A DNA stretch of 64,000 nt from Ctena decussata. Its lineage: Eukaryota > Mollusca > Bivalvia > Lucinida > Lucinidae. Below the pieces are notes generated by a model. It made no database searches. It was not told the origin of the DNA and saw only the letters and a program-made list of their open reading frames with translations. The position numbers and the translations under genes are program-made. Shown piece after piece: positions 63,527 to 64,000 of this stretch; the first letter of the stretch is position 1; each line of letters begins with the position of its first letter. The stretch lies in NCBI GenBank assembly GCA_963989385.1, contig OZ022508.1:32014166-32078165 (forward strand), given 5' to 3'.

Positions 63527-63772
63527 GCACGCACATGGGGAAGCACATGAAGGCTATCACATAAGCCCCCTTTTGTTTTGCAAAGGCATGCCAAAAATGG
63601 CAGAGATGTTTCCCCTGAAAGTGAATCCATTCACCTTAGAGATTTCTGTGAGAAATTCCTTACCTGCAGATTAGCAACGAATTTCTGTGAGTTAAACTGT
63701 ACAGTGACAGAGTTGATATGAACGAATATACCATCTATCACCTTGTCTACGAAACCATACTTCCCTCCTGAC
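6974..63772 (-). CDS. BLTP3B: BLTP3-family bridge-like lipid transfer protein (UHRF1BP1/SHIP164-like), 15 exons, 5' partial
   Basis: Whole-gene entry. Joining exons 63664-63772, 57293-57521, 54183-54346, 53414-53609, 52452-52547, 33564-34028, 26533-26639, 19303-19371, 16286-17528, 13930-14067, 12621-13069, 11554-11710, 10190-10443, 8665-8776 and 6974-7437 gives one frame of 1416 residues; every junction is GT-AG with matching phase. Order and content follow vertebrate UHRF1BP1 and UHRF1BP1L: end of the chorein region, LLDDxLWVLTDxQLKA, GRIDLHLCDD, DGGAMQVTF, VHIEYTDYFF, SVPLT-type WVEFLDV/IPLTMWIC segments, KEYYSTSSEE, a C-terminal beta-rich segment and a terminal coiled coil. Known of the family: repeating-beta-groove proteins that move phospholipids between membranes in endosome-Golgi and lysosome-related traffic; SHIP164 binds the syntaxin-6 Habc domain. 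Vertebrates have paralogues 3A and 3B; this is probably the single invertebrate co-orthologue, so the 3B symbol is a convenience. The N-terminal ~100 residues lie outside the window. Confidence 0.95.
7600..7890. repeat. Degenerate P4-type and element-start-like repeats
   Basis: 7610-7745 resembles the P4 palindromic family (ttggcctcccatctcagtag, aaatttgctcccctatgagc). 7750-7890 resembles the left region of the tandem element at 29986 and the remnants at 25205, 34618 and 44600 (acagagcattgttacaaaac, followed by ...ccgacaccgtaaaagtaat). Both decayed. Confidence 0.4.
8071..8314. mobile_element. P2 MITE, long imperfect palindrome
   Basis: TIRs atatgagccgccacacgac (left) and its complement at the right, then nested inverted repeats with cagcgcagactcagatcagc and agactctgatcagac. 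The whole ~244 bp can fold into one hairpin. Further copies at 11761-12006 and, degenerate, at 43948-44136. Located in the intron between exons N and O. Superfamily not assigned. Confidence 0.75.
8665..8776 (-). CDS. BLTP3B: BLTP3 exon N: VSTVMNIHELFIYCYDDGVFHM block
   Basis: EDRPPPNATQPPPVSTVMNI then HELFIYCYDDGVFHMTS. Corresponds to DDSPR...PAPVTVHIDHLVVERSDDGSFHI of human 3B. Acceptor AG at 8777-8778, donor GTATT at 8660-8664; phase 0 in, 1 out. Its upper boundary abuts a 16-residue Pro-rich linker. Confidence 0.93.
9091..9260. mobile_element. P7 palindromic MITE
   Basis: Near-perfect inverted repeat: gaaataacttttccttacca at 9091 returns as its complement ending at 9260, with arms of ~60 bp containing gtaaattatcgcagattaac and a centre near 9175. 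In the intron between exons M and N. Only one clear copy seen. Confidence 0.7.
9720..10004. repeat. P3 palindromic MITE, degenerate/rearranged
   Basis: Contains the P3 signatures catgttatgacccctcatta and cttatctggagctctg, but arms are out of order, as if a right half lies to the left of another copy. Confidence 0.5.
10190..10443 (-). CDS. BLTP3B: BLTP3 exon M: FKFVSGP / IQHMTSFIEDE block
   Basis: Eighty-four full codons: (G)IIRETPDLSGNSYPLKFKFV, SGPAAENEAPRGKELGFMDA, RINKYKFEFNMSSIQHMTSF, IEDEKITTPTPMHVSVADLT, VVLK. Matches LRFESGPGAV...VNIQHFLEDETVAxxMPMKIQVSNTKINLK of the human proteins. Acceptor at 10444-10445, donor GTAAT just below 10190; phase 0 out. Confidence 0.96.
10572..10805. mobile_element. 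P4 palindromic MITE
   Basis: Outer ends resemble ggatacacctacatcttttt and aatgtattcatttacttaa; the centre holds gcaaattctttcctttaagg. Related copies: 32909-33145 (most palindromic), 40592-40815, 16134-16265, 9466-9660, 19590-19660, 44155-44300. Confidence 0.6.
11100..11470. mobile_element. P3 palindromic MITE with a partial second copy
   Basis: 11100-11313 runs from gcagagttccagataagg to cattaagaac with central agaaccatctcagtgagatg; 11360-11470 is a right half (gttctaatgagggatcacca to cttatctggaacactg). Confidence 0.6.
11554..11710 (-). CDS. BLTP3B: BLTP3 exon L: start of C-terminal beta-rich segment
   Basis: VSAVVFRLSGLELLLQGTGP, then VLARLQAKKIDVEETGNIVY and EDFYSKLSSSR. Corresponds to MSVVVFKITGVNGEIDIRGE...LQVNQVTPDQLGN of human 3B. 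Acceptor at 11711-11712, donor GTAAC at 11549-11553, ending phase 1. Confidence 0.92.
11761..12006. mobile_element. P2 MITE, second copy
   Basis: Same 240-bp palindromic unit as 8071-8314 (TIR atatgagcagcgacacgag; inner cagtgcagactcagatcagc). It begins 50 bp upstream of the exon L acceptor on the minus strand. Confidence 0.72.
12391..12593. mobile_element. P3 palindromic MITE, best copy
   Basis: Ends cagagctctagataagaggg and complementary ...cttgagctctg; centre gaaccgtctcgtcgagacgg is a perfect palindrome, arms ~100 bp. Flanked by a direct TTAAAAT repeat (12384-12390 and 12594-12600), a likely 7-bp target duplication. CAGAG ends would suit a hAT-like MITE, though hAT normally makes 8 bp. It sits 28 bp inside the intron following exon K. 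Confidence 0.78.
12621..13069 (-). CDS. BLTP3B: BLTP3 exon K: serine/acid-rich disordered region
   Basis: About 150 codons beginning (G)MRRDSHSTDDVSAEDAQLN. Contains SGLSSMASSEGQRSRSSS, a NNISNFMGKIKNKLDP basic segment, and acidic runs LSDDSDRLSIKTDMSDDDFE with FEFLMLDE. It resembles the disordered region of UHRF1BP1 that carries an FMxKxKxK-like stretch. Acceptor at 13070-13071, donor GTGAG at 12616-12620; phase 0 out. A P3 palindromic MITE starts 28 bp beyond the donor. Confidence 0.92.
13187..13262. repeat. Short palindrome
   Basis: aatctcaaactactggtatc is complemented at 13235-13261 around a central gtaaattttctgggatcaga; about 35-bp arms. Intron between exons J and K. The rest of this intron (13262-13929) shows no clear feature. 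Confidence 0.55.
13930..14067 (-). CDS. BLTP3B: BLTP3 exon J: short acidic/serine linker
   Basis: Forty-five codons, (G)PSIEISEILPVESHLSKSQS then DSGIVIHTQMHDDGRGRIGE. No strong family signature; support is the open frame, exact GT-AG borders (AG at 14068-14069, GT at 13928-13929) and phase 1-1 match to both neighbours. Probably part of the disordered region between the RBG modules and the C-terminal segment. Confidence 0.85.
14068..14547. other. Intron I-J, distal part
   Basis: No gene or strong repeat seen; a weak P4-like stretch (14215-14290) and general AT-rich sequence. Confidence 0.4.
14548..16107 (+). mobile_element. Element R3, copy b
   Basis: Starts aaacaagggcttcgcaagcc, carries ten or so ~150-170 bp units, an internal partial microsatellite (15549-15560) and re-started array, then (GGAC)n at 16036-16062 and the tccg...cgggcgtataa stem-loop. 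Longer than copy a because the array is duplicated around 15550. Confidence 0.82.
16134..16265. mobile_element. P4-type MITE next to exon I
   Basis: Contains ttttttgctcctataggagc and aaatacttttctttcag, the P4 centre. It ends 20 bp from the exon I donor on the minus strand. Confidence 0.5.
16286..17528 (-). CDS. BLTP3B: BLTP3 exon I: large central RBG exon
   Basis: The largest exon, 414 codons plus one base. From the start: VVLSSEEKVENQPDRPDSLQ, the LQISKLTASNT strand, FMLSDLREILRQYQNCDLIH, DMWTVCADQVWVEFLDV, PVPFVESIPLTMWICRP, KEYYSTSSEE (16860 region), AQMNHFQYLFLMRILESF, FSIPFTIPELEFAMVC and a Gly/Tyr-rich tail. Equivalent to FxDxWAVYFSQFWxDY, PISFVDSFPLSIWICQP, LKEYYSTESE and MQINHYQYLLLLFLHES of human 3B. 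Acceptor at 17529-17530, donor GTATG ending at 16285. The frame stays open upstream of the acceptor into a MITE up to 17759; homology and the phase of exon H place the real boundary at 17528. Confidence 0.97.
17587..17767. mobile_element. P5 palindromic MITE upstream of exon I
   Basis: TIRs atttatttggttataaga and complementary cttataaccaaataaat; the centre ctagatctgtcttgtaagac then agatctag is palindromic. Related copies: 6738-6830, 54462-54605, 63050-63210, 63787-63905, and 38850-39790 split by another element. Lies 59 bp upstream of the exon I acceptor. Confidence 0.75.
17768..19302. other. Intron H-I, remaining part
   Basis: About 1.5 kb of AT-rich DNA with no element I can name. An ORF at 18726-19028 (minus) has no recognisable similarity and is not needed for the BLTP3 frame. 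Confidence 0.4.
19303..19371 (-). CDS. BLTP3B: BLTP3 exon H: EHLDVKIEALMP block
   Basis: A 69-bp phase 0-0 exon, ETQGVKDGKVEHLDVKIEAL then MPR. EHxDVxxxxLM corresponds to DEHVDVRVDGLMLKF of human 3B. Acceptor at 19372-19373, donor GTAAG at 19298-19302. The exon is a multiple of three and could be skipped without a frameshift. Confidence 0.9.
19699..20622 (+). mobile_element. Element R4 (tandem-repeat/stem-loop)
   Basis: Left subterminal gataccccgccact (19710 region) reappears in the right-hand stem-loop aataccccgtcac...gtggcggggtat (20588-20617). Two to three ~150-bp units with agcccgggggcagggg-like starts (20070, 20225) and (GGAC)n at 20516-20570. Confidence 0.7.
20640..21560. repeat. Block duplicated at 23620-24500, with P1 palindromes
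   Basis: Carries a P1 palindrome (20705-20800: ctgatcagactgctcc and ggagcagtctgatc) and then 4-5 irregular ~110-bp repeats with aataatggacttgtccaa and attaaggggtgaa. The same order recurs ~3 kb away at 23620-24500, diverged, so the pair is an old duplication or two insertions of one element. Confidence 0.6.
21655..21757. mobile_element. P1 palindromic MITE
   Basis: Core agactgctccaaggagcagtct flanked by cagactcagacc and gtctacactgtttgcc. Family members at 20705-20800, 23690-23790, 45083-45190, 54718-54790, 57163-57224, and variant 50568-50655. Confidence 0.65.
21840..22055 (-). mobile_element. tRNA-derived SINE, minus strand
   Basis: The minus strand starts near 22050 with a tRNA-like head: box A-like tagctcagtgggtta (22024-22038) and box B-like ggtttgagccc (21984-21994), then a body with atcaccgttccattgtcctg. 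Sister copies at 23290-23495 (minus) and 60297-60470 (plus). Confidence 0.65.
22070..22240 (-). mobile_element. SINE body fragment (same family)
   Basis: Shares gatgataatgaaaggctgt and the aaaccccattta segment with 21900-21960 and 23340-23380, without an intact tRNA head. Confidence 0.45.
22640..22806. repeat. C34 homopolymer between two copies of a 48-bp direct repeat
   Basis: tgtatattgacagtacacac...gctgaggcacg occurs at 22640-22687 and again at 22751-22799. The first is followed by 34 C (22688-22721) and an inverted partial copy (gtgcctcagcttgccact), the second by a G run. May be a real unstable hairpin or a sequencing/assembly artefact at a homopolymer. Confidence 0.7.
23290..23495 (-). 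mobile_element. tRNA-derived SINE, minus strand
   Basis: Box B-like gggtttgattcccacc (complement of 23412-23427) and degraded box A near 23470-23490; body shares gataatgaaaggctgtgt with the copy at 21840. Confidence 0.6.
23620..24500. repeat. Second copy of the 20640-21560 block
   Basis: Includes a P1 palindrome (23690-23790) followed by repeats with aataatggactcatccaa and cattaccccttttcac. Same order and orientation as at 20640. Confidence 0.6.
24880..25185 (+). mobile_element. Truncated tandem-repeat element end
   Basis: Right end only: ggatggacggatggac-type microsatellite (25090-25115) followed by ccatacccgtcaaaatatgt and caggggtat stem-loop. A P4-like segment precedes it (24890-24975). 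Confidence 0.5.
25279..26435 (+). mobile_element. Element R7 (AGGTCA inverted-repeat core)
   Basis: Left end aacaagagctgtcgcctgac then catagctcacctgaa. Four ~170-bp units each carry a palindromic TGACCTTGA-CA-TCAAGGTCA-type site (25688, 25851, 26019, 26197) followed by ggggtgggggtagtacc. Ends with GGACGC/GACGCC microsatellite (26350-26390) and stem-loop ctcttcctgaactttcgttc (26401-26428). Confidence 0.8.
26533..26639 (-). CDS. BLTP3B: BLTP3 exon G: PxxNLYVxxNxxxxTLDxxxILW block
   Basis: Encodes (V)PHANLYVLVNPVRLTLDYLT followed by ILWANYFSLNLAQYL, matching IPSPNLYSQLNALQFTVDERSILWLNQFLLDLKQSL of human 3B. Acceptor AG at 26640-26641, donor GTAAG just below. It starts with a split Val codon shared with exon F and ends in phase 0. 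Confidence 0.94.
27011..28040. mobile_element. TIR transposon with 8-bp TSD, inserted in the minisatellite
   Basis: Perfect 16-bp TIRs catacctgccaagttt at 27011-27026 and complement at 28025-28040. Target duplication ATCTAGTC at 27003-27010 and 28041-28048. 1030 bp; no transposase recognised (a 90-residue ORF at 27648-27920 is unassigned). 8-bp TSD fits hAT or P-type; the TIR is not a classic CAGNG, so the superfamily is open. Confidence 0.88.
28190..29091. mobile_element. hAT-like non-autonomous transposon, inserted in the minisatellite
   Basis: TIRs cagggctacagaaat (28190-28204) and its complement ending 29091; target duplication ATCTAGAG at 28182-28189 and 29092-29099. CAGGG ends plus 8-bp TSD identify hAT. 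Subterminal gtccggaccgatt also occurs inverted. 902 bp with no intact transposase. Confidence 0.92.
29986..31006 (+). mobile_element. Element R8 nested in the mariner-like element
   Basis: Left aacaagaattccacgaatgc then gtctcgcctgct. Five ~155-bp units with gcaaagtcagtcaaccgtaa, taggtcaagactca and aatgacctaaacgc. Right stem-loop gtctcgcctctgcttcgcag (30958-30985) with a repeated tail. Remnants of the same family at 25205-25280, 34618-34770 and 44600-44800. Confidence 0.78.
31143..32708 (+). mobile_element. Element R9 nested in the mariner-like element (DR2-type AGGTCA core)
   Basis: Left aacaagaggtccatgatgga then tcgctcacctgag. Units of ~145 bp include TGACCTAGTGACCT (31794, 31920, 32067 regions) and tttcatgaagattgga. 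Three units with tctggcggccattttg follow. (GGAC)n at 32617-32642, stem-loop atagctcacctgagcact...aggtgagct to 32706. Confidence 0.82.
32909..33145. mobile_element. P4 palindromic MITE, best copy
   Basis: Centre aaagaatttgctcctctagg and its complement make a perfect ~50-bp inverted repeat (33015-33066); outer ends gtatgggtacatctcc and catactcattcac also pair loosely. 33146-33563 beyond it shows nothing notable. Confidence 0.7.
33564..34028 (-). CDS. BLTP3B: BLTP3 exon F: linker and VHIEYTDYFF block
   Basis: About 155 codons. Begins (G)GERKQWYRYVDNQGSRNSWV, equivalent to GDSCNHWMYFSD of human 3B. A Ser/Pro-rich low-complexity linker follows (33770-33910). The conserved tail is LLESCMVIRIEEFIIYRVST, then SDKKALHLPADMSMVHIEYT, DYFFTEGLDYP. 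Acceptor at 34029-34030, donor GTAAG at 33559-33563. The linker is the least conserved part of the family. Confidence 0.95.
34171..36806. repeat. Inverted pair of ~390-bp palindromic blocks (foldback-like)
   Basis: 34171-34560 and 36418-36806 are inverted copies: taatgcacttacatatg at 34173 matches the complement of catacgtaagtgcattaaa at the right, both include tctcattggttgacgtctgg-like segments, and both contain an internal palindrome ggggataactgta...cagttatcc with gtcatttggggagg. They enclose 1.86 kb holding element R10 and an R8 remnant (34618-34770). Either one foldback element or two inverted MITEs. Confidence 0.7.
35112..36416 (+). mobile_element. Element R10, internally duplicated (~490 bp)
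   Basis: 35366-35865 and 35870-36376 are nearly identical, each with gacaaagggccataactttg, three cacatgcacatcttcatatc units and a GGAC/GGAA microsatellite end (35826-35870, 36330-36376). The terminal stem-loop ccccctccgcctacgccggg follows only the second copy. Recent tandem duplication inside the element. Confidence 0.78.
37092..38067. mobile_element. TIR element with TA target
   Basis: TIRs ctcgaggactttaaaaac (37092) and complement of ctcgaggactttaaaaaa (ending 38067), extending to gcctcacc; TA on both sides (37090-37091, 38068-38069). 976 bp, no transposase ORF; Tc1/mariner-type by target only. Confidence 0.75.
38896..39689. mobile_element. Pogo/Tigger-like MITE inserted in a P5 MITE
   Basis: TIRs cagtcgaacttcgatggc (38896) and complement of caatcaaacttcactagc (ending 39689); TA at 38894-38895 and 39690-39691. 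Several ttcgagcc/ggctcgaac motifs sit at both subterminal ends. Flanks (ctctagatctatc and acatatctagacttttgg) are the halves of a P5 element. Confidence 0.78.
39899..40100. mobile_element. P3 palindromic MITE
   Basis: cagagctctggataagaggg at the left, central ctgaaccgtctcaaccagac, right ctattatctagagttcag. Same unit as 12391-12593. Confidence 0.7.
40592..40815. mobile_element. P4 palindromic MITE
   Basis: Central aatctgctcccctgggaggg and gagcagattcttttct form a ~40-bp inverted repeat; ends ttaaggttatggttacatc and gaagtgtattcatttacc. Confidence 0.68.
40816..41689. other. Intron E-F, stretch without named features
   Basis: AT-rich sequence. A short inverted pair ccatcatcttcgcttgccaagg / ccttggctagtgaagatg lies at 41370-41442. 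No coding signal I trust. Confidence 0.4.
41690..43399 (+). mobile_element. Element R12 (long-unit core with AGGTCA DR0/DR5)
   Basis: Left aacaagaggaccattggtcc then gtagctcaccc. Four units of ~445 bp starting near 41765, 42205, 42655 and 43120 (aggccatcggtcaactggtt), each with gaatgaccttgacctcttgt and aaggtcaaggtcaacctaag. (GGAC)n at 43316-43350 and stem-loop aagctcccccggagcctctg...aggtgagct. Confidence 0.82.
43489..43911. mobile_element. PIF/Harbinger-like MITE
   Basis: TIRs gggcgcgtttacacgagcaa (43489) and complement of gggcgcatttactcgaccaa (ending 43911); target TTA at 43486-43488 and 43912-43914. GGGC...GTTT ends with a 3-bp TWA target are diagnostic of PIF/Harbinger. 423 bp, internal repeats of actttgtcaaag type. 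Confidence 0.88.
43948..44136. mobile_element. P2 MITE, decayed copy
   Basis: gacatgacaaaaccaacaaa at the left and ttgttggttttgtcgtgt at the right, about 40 bp after the Harbinger-like MITE. Confidence 0.6.
44137..45082. other. Intron E-F, decayed repeats
   Basis: P4-like fragment at 44155-44300 and an R8-like remnant at 44600-44800 (tgtctgtgcattgttgcaaa). Otherwise nothing recognised. Confidence 0.4.
45384..45532. repeat. 149-bp near-perfect palindrome
   Basis: aatccatcatgagtgtccat to its complement ...catgatggatt; arms of ~65 bp with gtcggaatttcaaccaggga, loop near 45451-45459. The following 500 bp ends with agggtgggag-like sequence (46017-46026) pairing with ctcccactctt at 45541, so a larger element of about 650 bp is possible. 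Two TGACGTCA (CRE-type) sites lie at 45812-45838. Confidence 0.72.
46040..47160. other. Intron E-F, stretch without named features
   Basis: AT-rich. A P1-like fragment is visible at 46440-46590 (gatctacactgtttgccc). No supported gene. Confidence 0.4.
47190..49909 (+). mobile_element. Element R13 (166-bp core), interrupted by another element
   Basis: Units of ~166 bp with ggagaaggctggttctcaat and caacctgcataccaaatatg at 47190-47850 and 49090-49790, about nine in all. (GGAC/GGAA)n at 49810-49862 and stem-loop gtatacccccc...gcgggggtac to 49905. The break at 47850-49090 holds element R14. Overlapping ORFs of 70-120 residues in both strands are translations of the 166-bp unit. Confidence 0.85.
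47853..49089 (+). mobile_element. Element R14 nested inside R13 (DR0 AGGTCA core)
   Basis: Left aactagaaatgtttttcaga then tgatgtccccccacc. Seven units of ~147 bp, each with tgaccttgaaaatgaggtca followed by aggtcacc (48002, 48149, 48295, 48440, 48588, 48733, 48880). GACGCTGACGCC microsatellite at 49016-49035 and stem-loop tatgtcccccctcacctttg...gggggata to 49088. Confidence 0.85.
49931..50111. mobile_element. P3 palindromic MITE
   Basis: cagagctccagataatgcta at the left, aatcatctcagtgagatggt centre, cttatctggagctctg right. It follows element R13 by 22 bp. Confidence 0.68.
50568..50655. repeat. P1-variant palindrome
   Basis: gcaaacagtttggatctcag and ctgagatccaaactgtttgc are exact complements (arms 50575-50606 and 50617-50646 region). 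Confidence 0.7.
50808..51002. mobile_element. P3 palindromic MITE
   Basis: cagtgttcaagataagaagg, central agaactgcctcgctgagtca, right ctatctatagctctg. More diverged than the 12391 copy. Confidence 0.62.
51340..52273 (+). mobile_element. Element R15 (180-bp core)
   Basis: Left tatgtcccccgccttggaaa; four ~180-bp units with ccaaaccacatgcatatctt and aaaactgtaggaggagttgc (51465, 51650, 51840, 52030); (GGAC/GGAA)n at 52146-52222; stem-loop tatgtccctccgcttttctt...aaggcgggggaca to 52271. The left end repeats the stem-loop arm. The ggaggagttgcg motif is shared with R10. Confidence 0.82.
52452..52547 (-). CDS. BLTP3B: BLTP3 exon E: DGGAMQVTF block
   Basis: A 96-bp exon: (E)LSPNHNHKIDGGAMQVTFCK then LSVDFYPFHEA. 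Matches RITGGAMQLSFTQLTIDYYPYHKA of human 3B. Acceptor AG at 52548-52549, donor GTAGG beginning at 52451. It ends with one base of the Gly codon completed by exon F, 18.4 kb away. Confidence 0.95.
52575..52754. mobile_element. P3 palindromic MITE upstream of exon E
   Basis: Centre agaaccgtctcattgagacg and right end cttatctggagctctg; left end decayed. Starts about 28 bp upstream of the exon E acceptor. Confidence 0.65.
52868..53145 (-). mobile_element. tRNA-derived SINE, minus strand
   Basis: Minus strand: tRNA-like head with anticodon arm gactcataagtc (53106-53117, CAT anticodon) and box B ggtttgatacc (53084-53094), then a ~190-bp body and a (TCAA)n tail at 52873-52893. A different family from 21840/60297 by its body. 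Confidence 0.7.
53414..53609 (-). CDS. BLTP3B: BLTP3 exon D: polyglutamine linker and GRIDLHLCDD block
   Basis: Begins KQRQTQSFHDQIYQNQQQ; an uninterrupted run of eight Gln near 53540-53565 forms a short polyQ linker. It continues to FQRYDVATTSYHFITGRIDL and HLCDDTPPDK. TSYHxxxGRIDLHLCDD corresponds to TSHHLVISHLDLHICDD of human 3B. Acceptor at 53610-53611, donor GTAGT at 53409-53413. The Gln tract is CAA/CAG-type microsatellite coding and may vary in length between alleles. Confidence 0.95.
53610..54182. other. Intron C-D
   Basis: 573-bp intron, AT-rich, no repeat recognised. Confidence 0.5.
54183..54346 (-). CDS. BLTP3B: BLTP3 exon C: LLDDILWVLTDTQLKA block
   Basis: Encodes (D)CSIIASRVILLLDDILWVLTDTQ followed by YANSLSDMIEKSSEQSKKLAADKLQ. 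LLDDxLWVLTDxQLKA is the most recognisable signature of the BLTP3 family and made the identification. Acceptor AG at 54347-54348 preceded by a pyrimidine-rich tract; donor GTG at 54180-54182. Phase 1 in, phase 0 out. Confidence 0.97.
54462..54605. mobile_element. P5 palindromic MITE upstream of exon C
   Basis: gatttagatccatcttataa and gatggatctatatcttttgg make a central palindrome; flanks cttgtacagttcagctatat and ccatcttataatcaaag. About 115 bp upstream of the exon C acceptor. Confidence 0.62.
54718..54790. mobile_element. P1 palindromic MITE
   Basis: cagacccagaccagactgct and agcagtctggtctgggtcta are complements around tcctgctaagg; minimal form of the P1 family. Confidence 0.68.
55024..56786 (+). 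mobile_element. Element R16 (long-unit core)
   Basis: Left accagagggccaatggccct then tcgctcacctgagcac. About four ~360-bp units with aagttgccatagcaaccaaa and gaggactactcaaggaacat. ACGG/ACGACGG tract at 56690-56730 and stem-loop aagctcacctgtgagccttc...aggtgagct to 56783, the same end as in R2. Confidence 0.82.
57163..57226. mobile_element. P1 palindromic MITE near exon B
   Basis: gcaaacagtgctgacctgat / cagactacagtctgatctgg; shortened arms. Lies 67 bp inside the intron after exon B. Confidence 0.55.
57293..57521 (-). CDS. BLTP3B: BLTP3 exon B: RBG/chorein segment (FKEIDWQTTRIEANA)
   Basis: Seventy-six codons plus one base, from LSRVKVQSLTSTW to KKKLSG. GEILLFKEIDWQTTRIEA and PLRLIANQSKIRI match the conserved FKExNWQxxRIEADA and PxRLITNQxxIRI blocks of UHRF1BP1/UHRF1BP1L. 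Acceptor AG at 57522-57523, donor GTGAG just below 57293. It joins in frame to exon A (phase 0) and shares a split codon (D) with exon C. Confidence 0.95.
57600..60178 (+). mobile_element. Element R2, copy b
   Basis: Starts caagtagcccaaagggcaac and ends with the AGCTCACC...TTCG...GGTGAGCT stem-loop. Nine core units with TGACCTTGACCTTG (58255-59418, ~145 bp apart). 14-kb-scale order identical to 1779-4768, with fewer core units. Lies in the first intron of the window. Confidence 0.87.
60297..60470 (+). mobile_element. tRNA-derived SINE, plus strand
   Basis: Box A-like tagctcagtgagtta (60308-60322), box B-like ggtttgatta (60352-60361), then a body with cacagcctttgtttcactat and catcgtcctgaca. 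Sits in the 300-bp gap between two R2 copies. Not a functional tRNA: the acceptor and anticodon arms do not pair. Confidence 0.68.
60478..63017 (+). mobile_element. Element R2, copy c
   Basis: Same start and end as copies a and b; eight core units, one disrupted at 61853-61890 by an internal rearrangement (gcagcgttttaaaatctgct). A local duplication of agcgcagcaactccacagtc occurs at 60567-60598. Stem-loop ends at 63016. Confidence 0.86.
63050..63210. mobile_element. P5 palindromic MITE
   Basis: aatccaaaaatctagagcca and caaatctacacttctgggat with right end cttataaccaaataaata. 33 bp beyond R2 copy c. Confidence 0.62.
63488..63520. repeat. (CA)n microsatellite
   Basis: About 16 CA units followed by (TA)4. 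Confidence 0.95.
63664..63772 (-). CDS. BLTP3B: BLTP3 exon A (first in window): end of chorein-N region
   Basis: Thirty-six codons after one base of a split codon, beginning SGGKYGFVDKVIDG and ending VANLQ. It matches the family's segment (S/G)xYGFxEKVxEGxxVxVNSI, about residue 110-145 of the human proteins. Acceptor AG is at 63773-63774 and donor GTAAG at 63659-63663 (minus strand), phase 0 at the 3' end. The preceding exon is outside the window. The acceptor lies only ~15 bp from a palindromic MITE, so the branch point may lie in transposon sequence. Confidence 0.93.
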
Positions 63773-63786
63773 CTGAAAATTGAATG

Positions 63787-63905
63787 AATAGCAAATCCGT
63801 ATTTATTTGTTATATGACAGGGGTTTCCAATTCTAAAATGATCATAAATATCTAAACCAGTCTTGTGTAATTCTGCTTTAAGACAGATTTTACCTTCCAA
63901 AGTAA
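63787..63905. mobile_element. P5-family MITE abutting exon A
   Basis: gtatttatttgttatatgac at the left, then aatatctaaaccagtcttgt and taattctgctttaagacaga. Its edge is ~15 bp from the exon A acceptor, so the branch point and part of the polypyrimidine region would come from the MITE. Confidence 0.6.
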
Positions 63906-63911
63906 TCTCAA

Positions 63912-64000
63912 CTAGAAAAGGTGTTTGTAAAACACTATGCCCCCAACCATATGCCTGACCCTATCAGGGAATGGTCTATACTAAAATTATTAACGGAAAT
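63912..64000 (+). mobile_element. Probable left end of another tandem-repeat element
   Basis: gtgtttgtaaaacactatgc followed by ccccaacc resembles the ...actatgtcccc starts of R14/R15. Cut off by the window end. Confidence 0.35.

Overview
Eukaryotic, AT-rich genomic DNA, most likely from a bivalve mollusc (venerid-clam-like). The organism call rests on the density of clam/oyster-type repeats: tandem ~150-170 bp cores followed by (GGAC)n microsatellite and a terminal stem-loop (the architecture of pearl/CvA and DINE-1/Helentron-like elements), long-intron gene structure, tRNA-derived SINEs and many palindromic MITEs. No bacterial features are present.

The only convincing protein-coding gene runs on the minus strand across nearly the whole window (63772 down to the stop at 6974). 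Fifteen exons, joined by fourteen GT-AG introns in consistent phase, encode 1416 residues of a BLTP3 protein (UHRF1BP1 / UHRF1BP1L-SHIP164 family), a VPS13-like bridge lipid-transfer protein. The first ~100 residues (extreme N-terminal chorein segment, promoter and 5' UTR) lie beyond position 64000. The introns are large (up to 18.4 kb) and consist largely of transposon-derived DNA.

Layout: 1-1530, 1779-4768 and 4861-5902 are three tandem-repeat elements downstream of the gene; 6974-17528 holds the C-terminal exons with short introns full of palindromic MITEs; 17529-33563 holds introns with a 29-bp minisatellite carrying two complete 8-bp-TSD insertions, and a mariner-like element that itself carries two tandem-repeat elements; 34029-52451 is the giant intron, with several tandem-repeat elements, TA- and TTA-flanked TIR elements and foldback DNA; 52452-63772 holds the N-terminal exons, with two further copies of the 1779-4768 element inside the first intron.

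Main observations beyond the gene: (1) all of the roughly 17 tandem-repeat/stem-loop elements point the same way (stem-loop at the right on the + strand), antisense to BLTP3; (2) families with unrelated cores share one rule, in which a short 5' subterminal sequence is repeated as the arm of the 3' stem-loop, often with a TTCG loop; (3) several unrelated cores repeat nuclear-receptor half-sites (AGGTCA, mainly as DR0), so the gene contains dozens of such sites; (4) two different transposons inserted precisely into the TCTAGA-containing unit of one minisatellite; (5) MITEs sit within tens of bases of several splice sites. All calls were made by eye; no database search or alignment was run.
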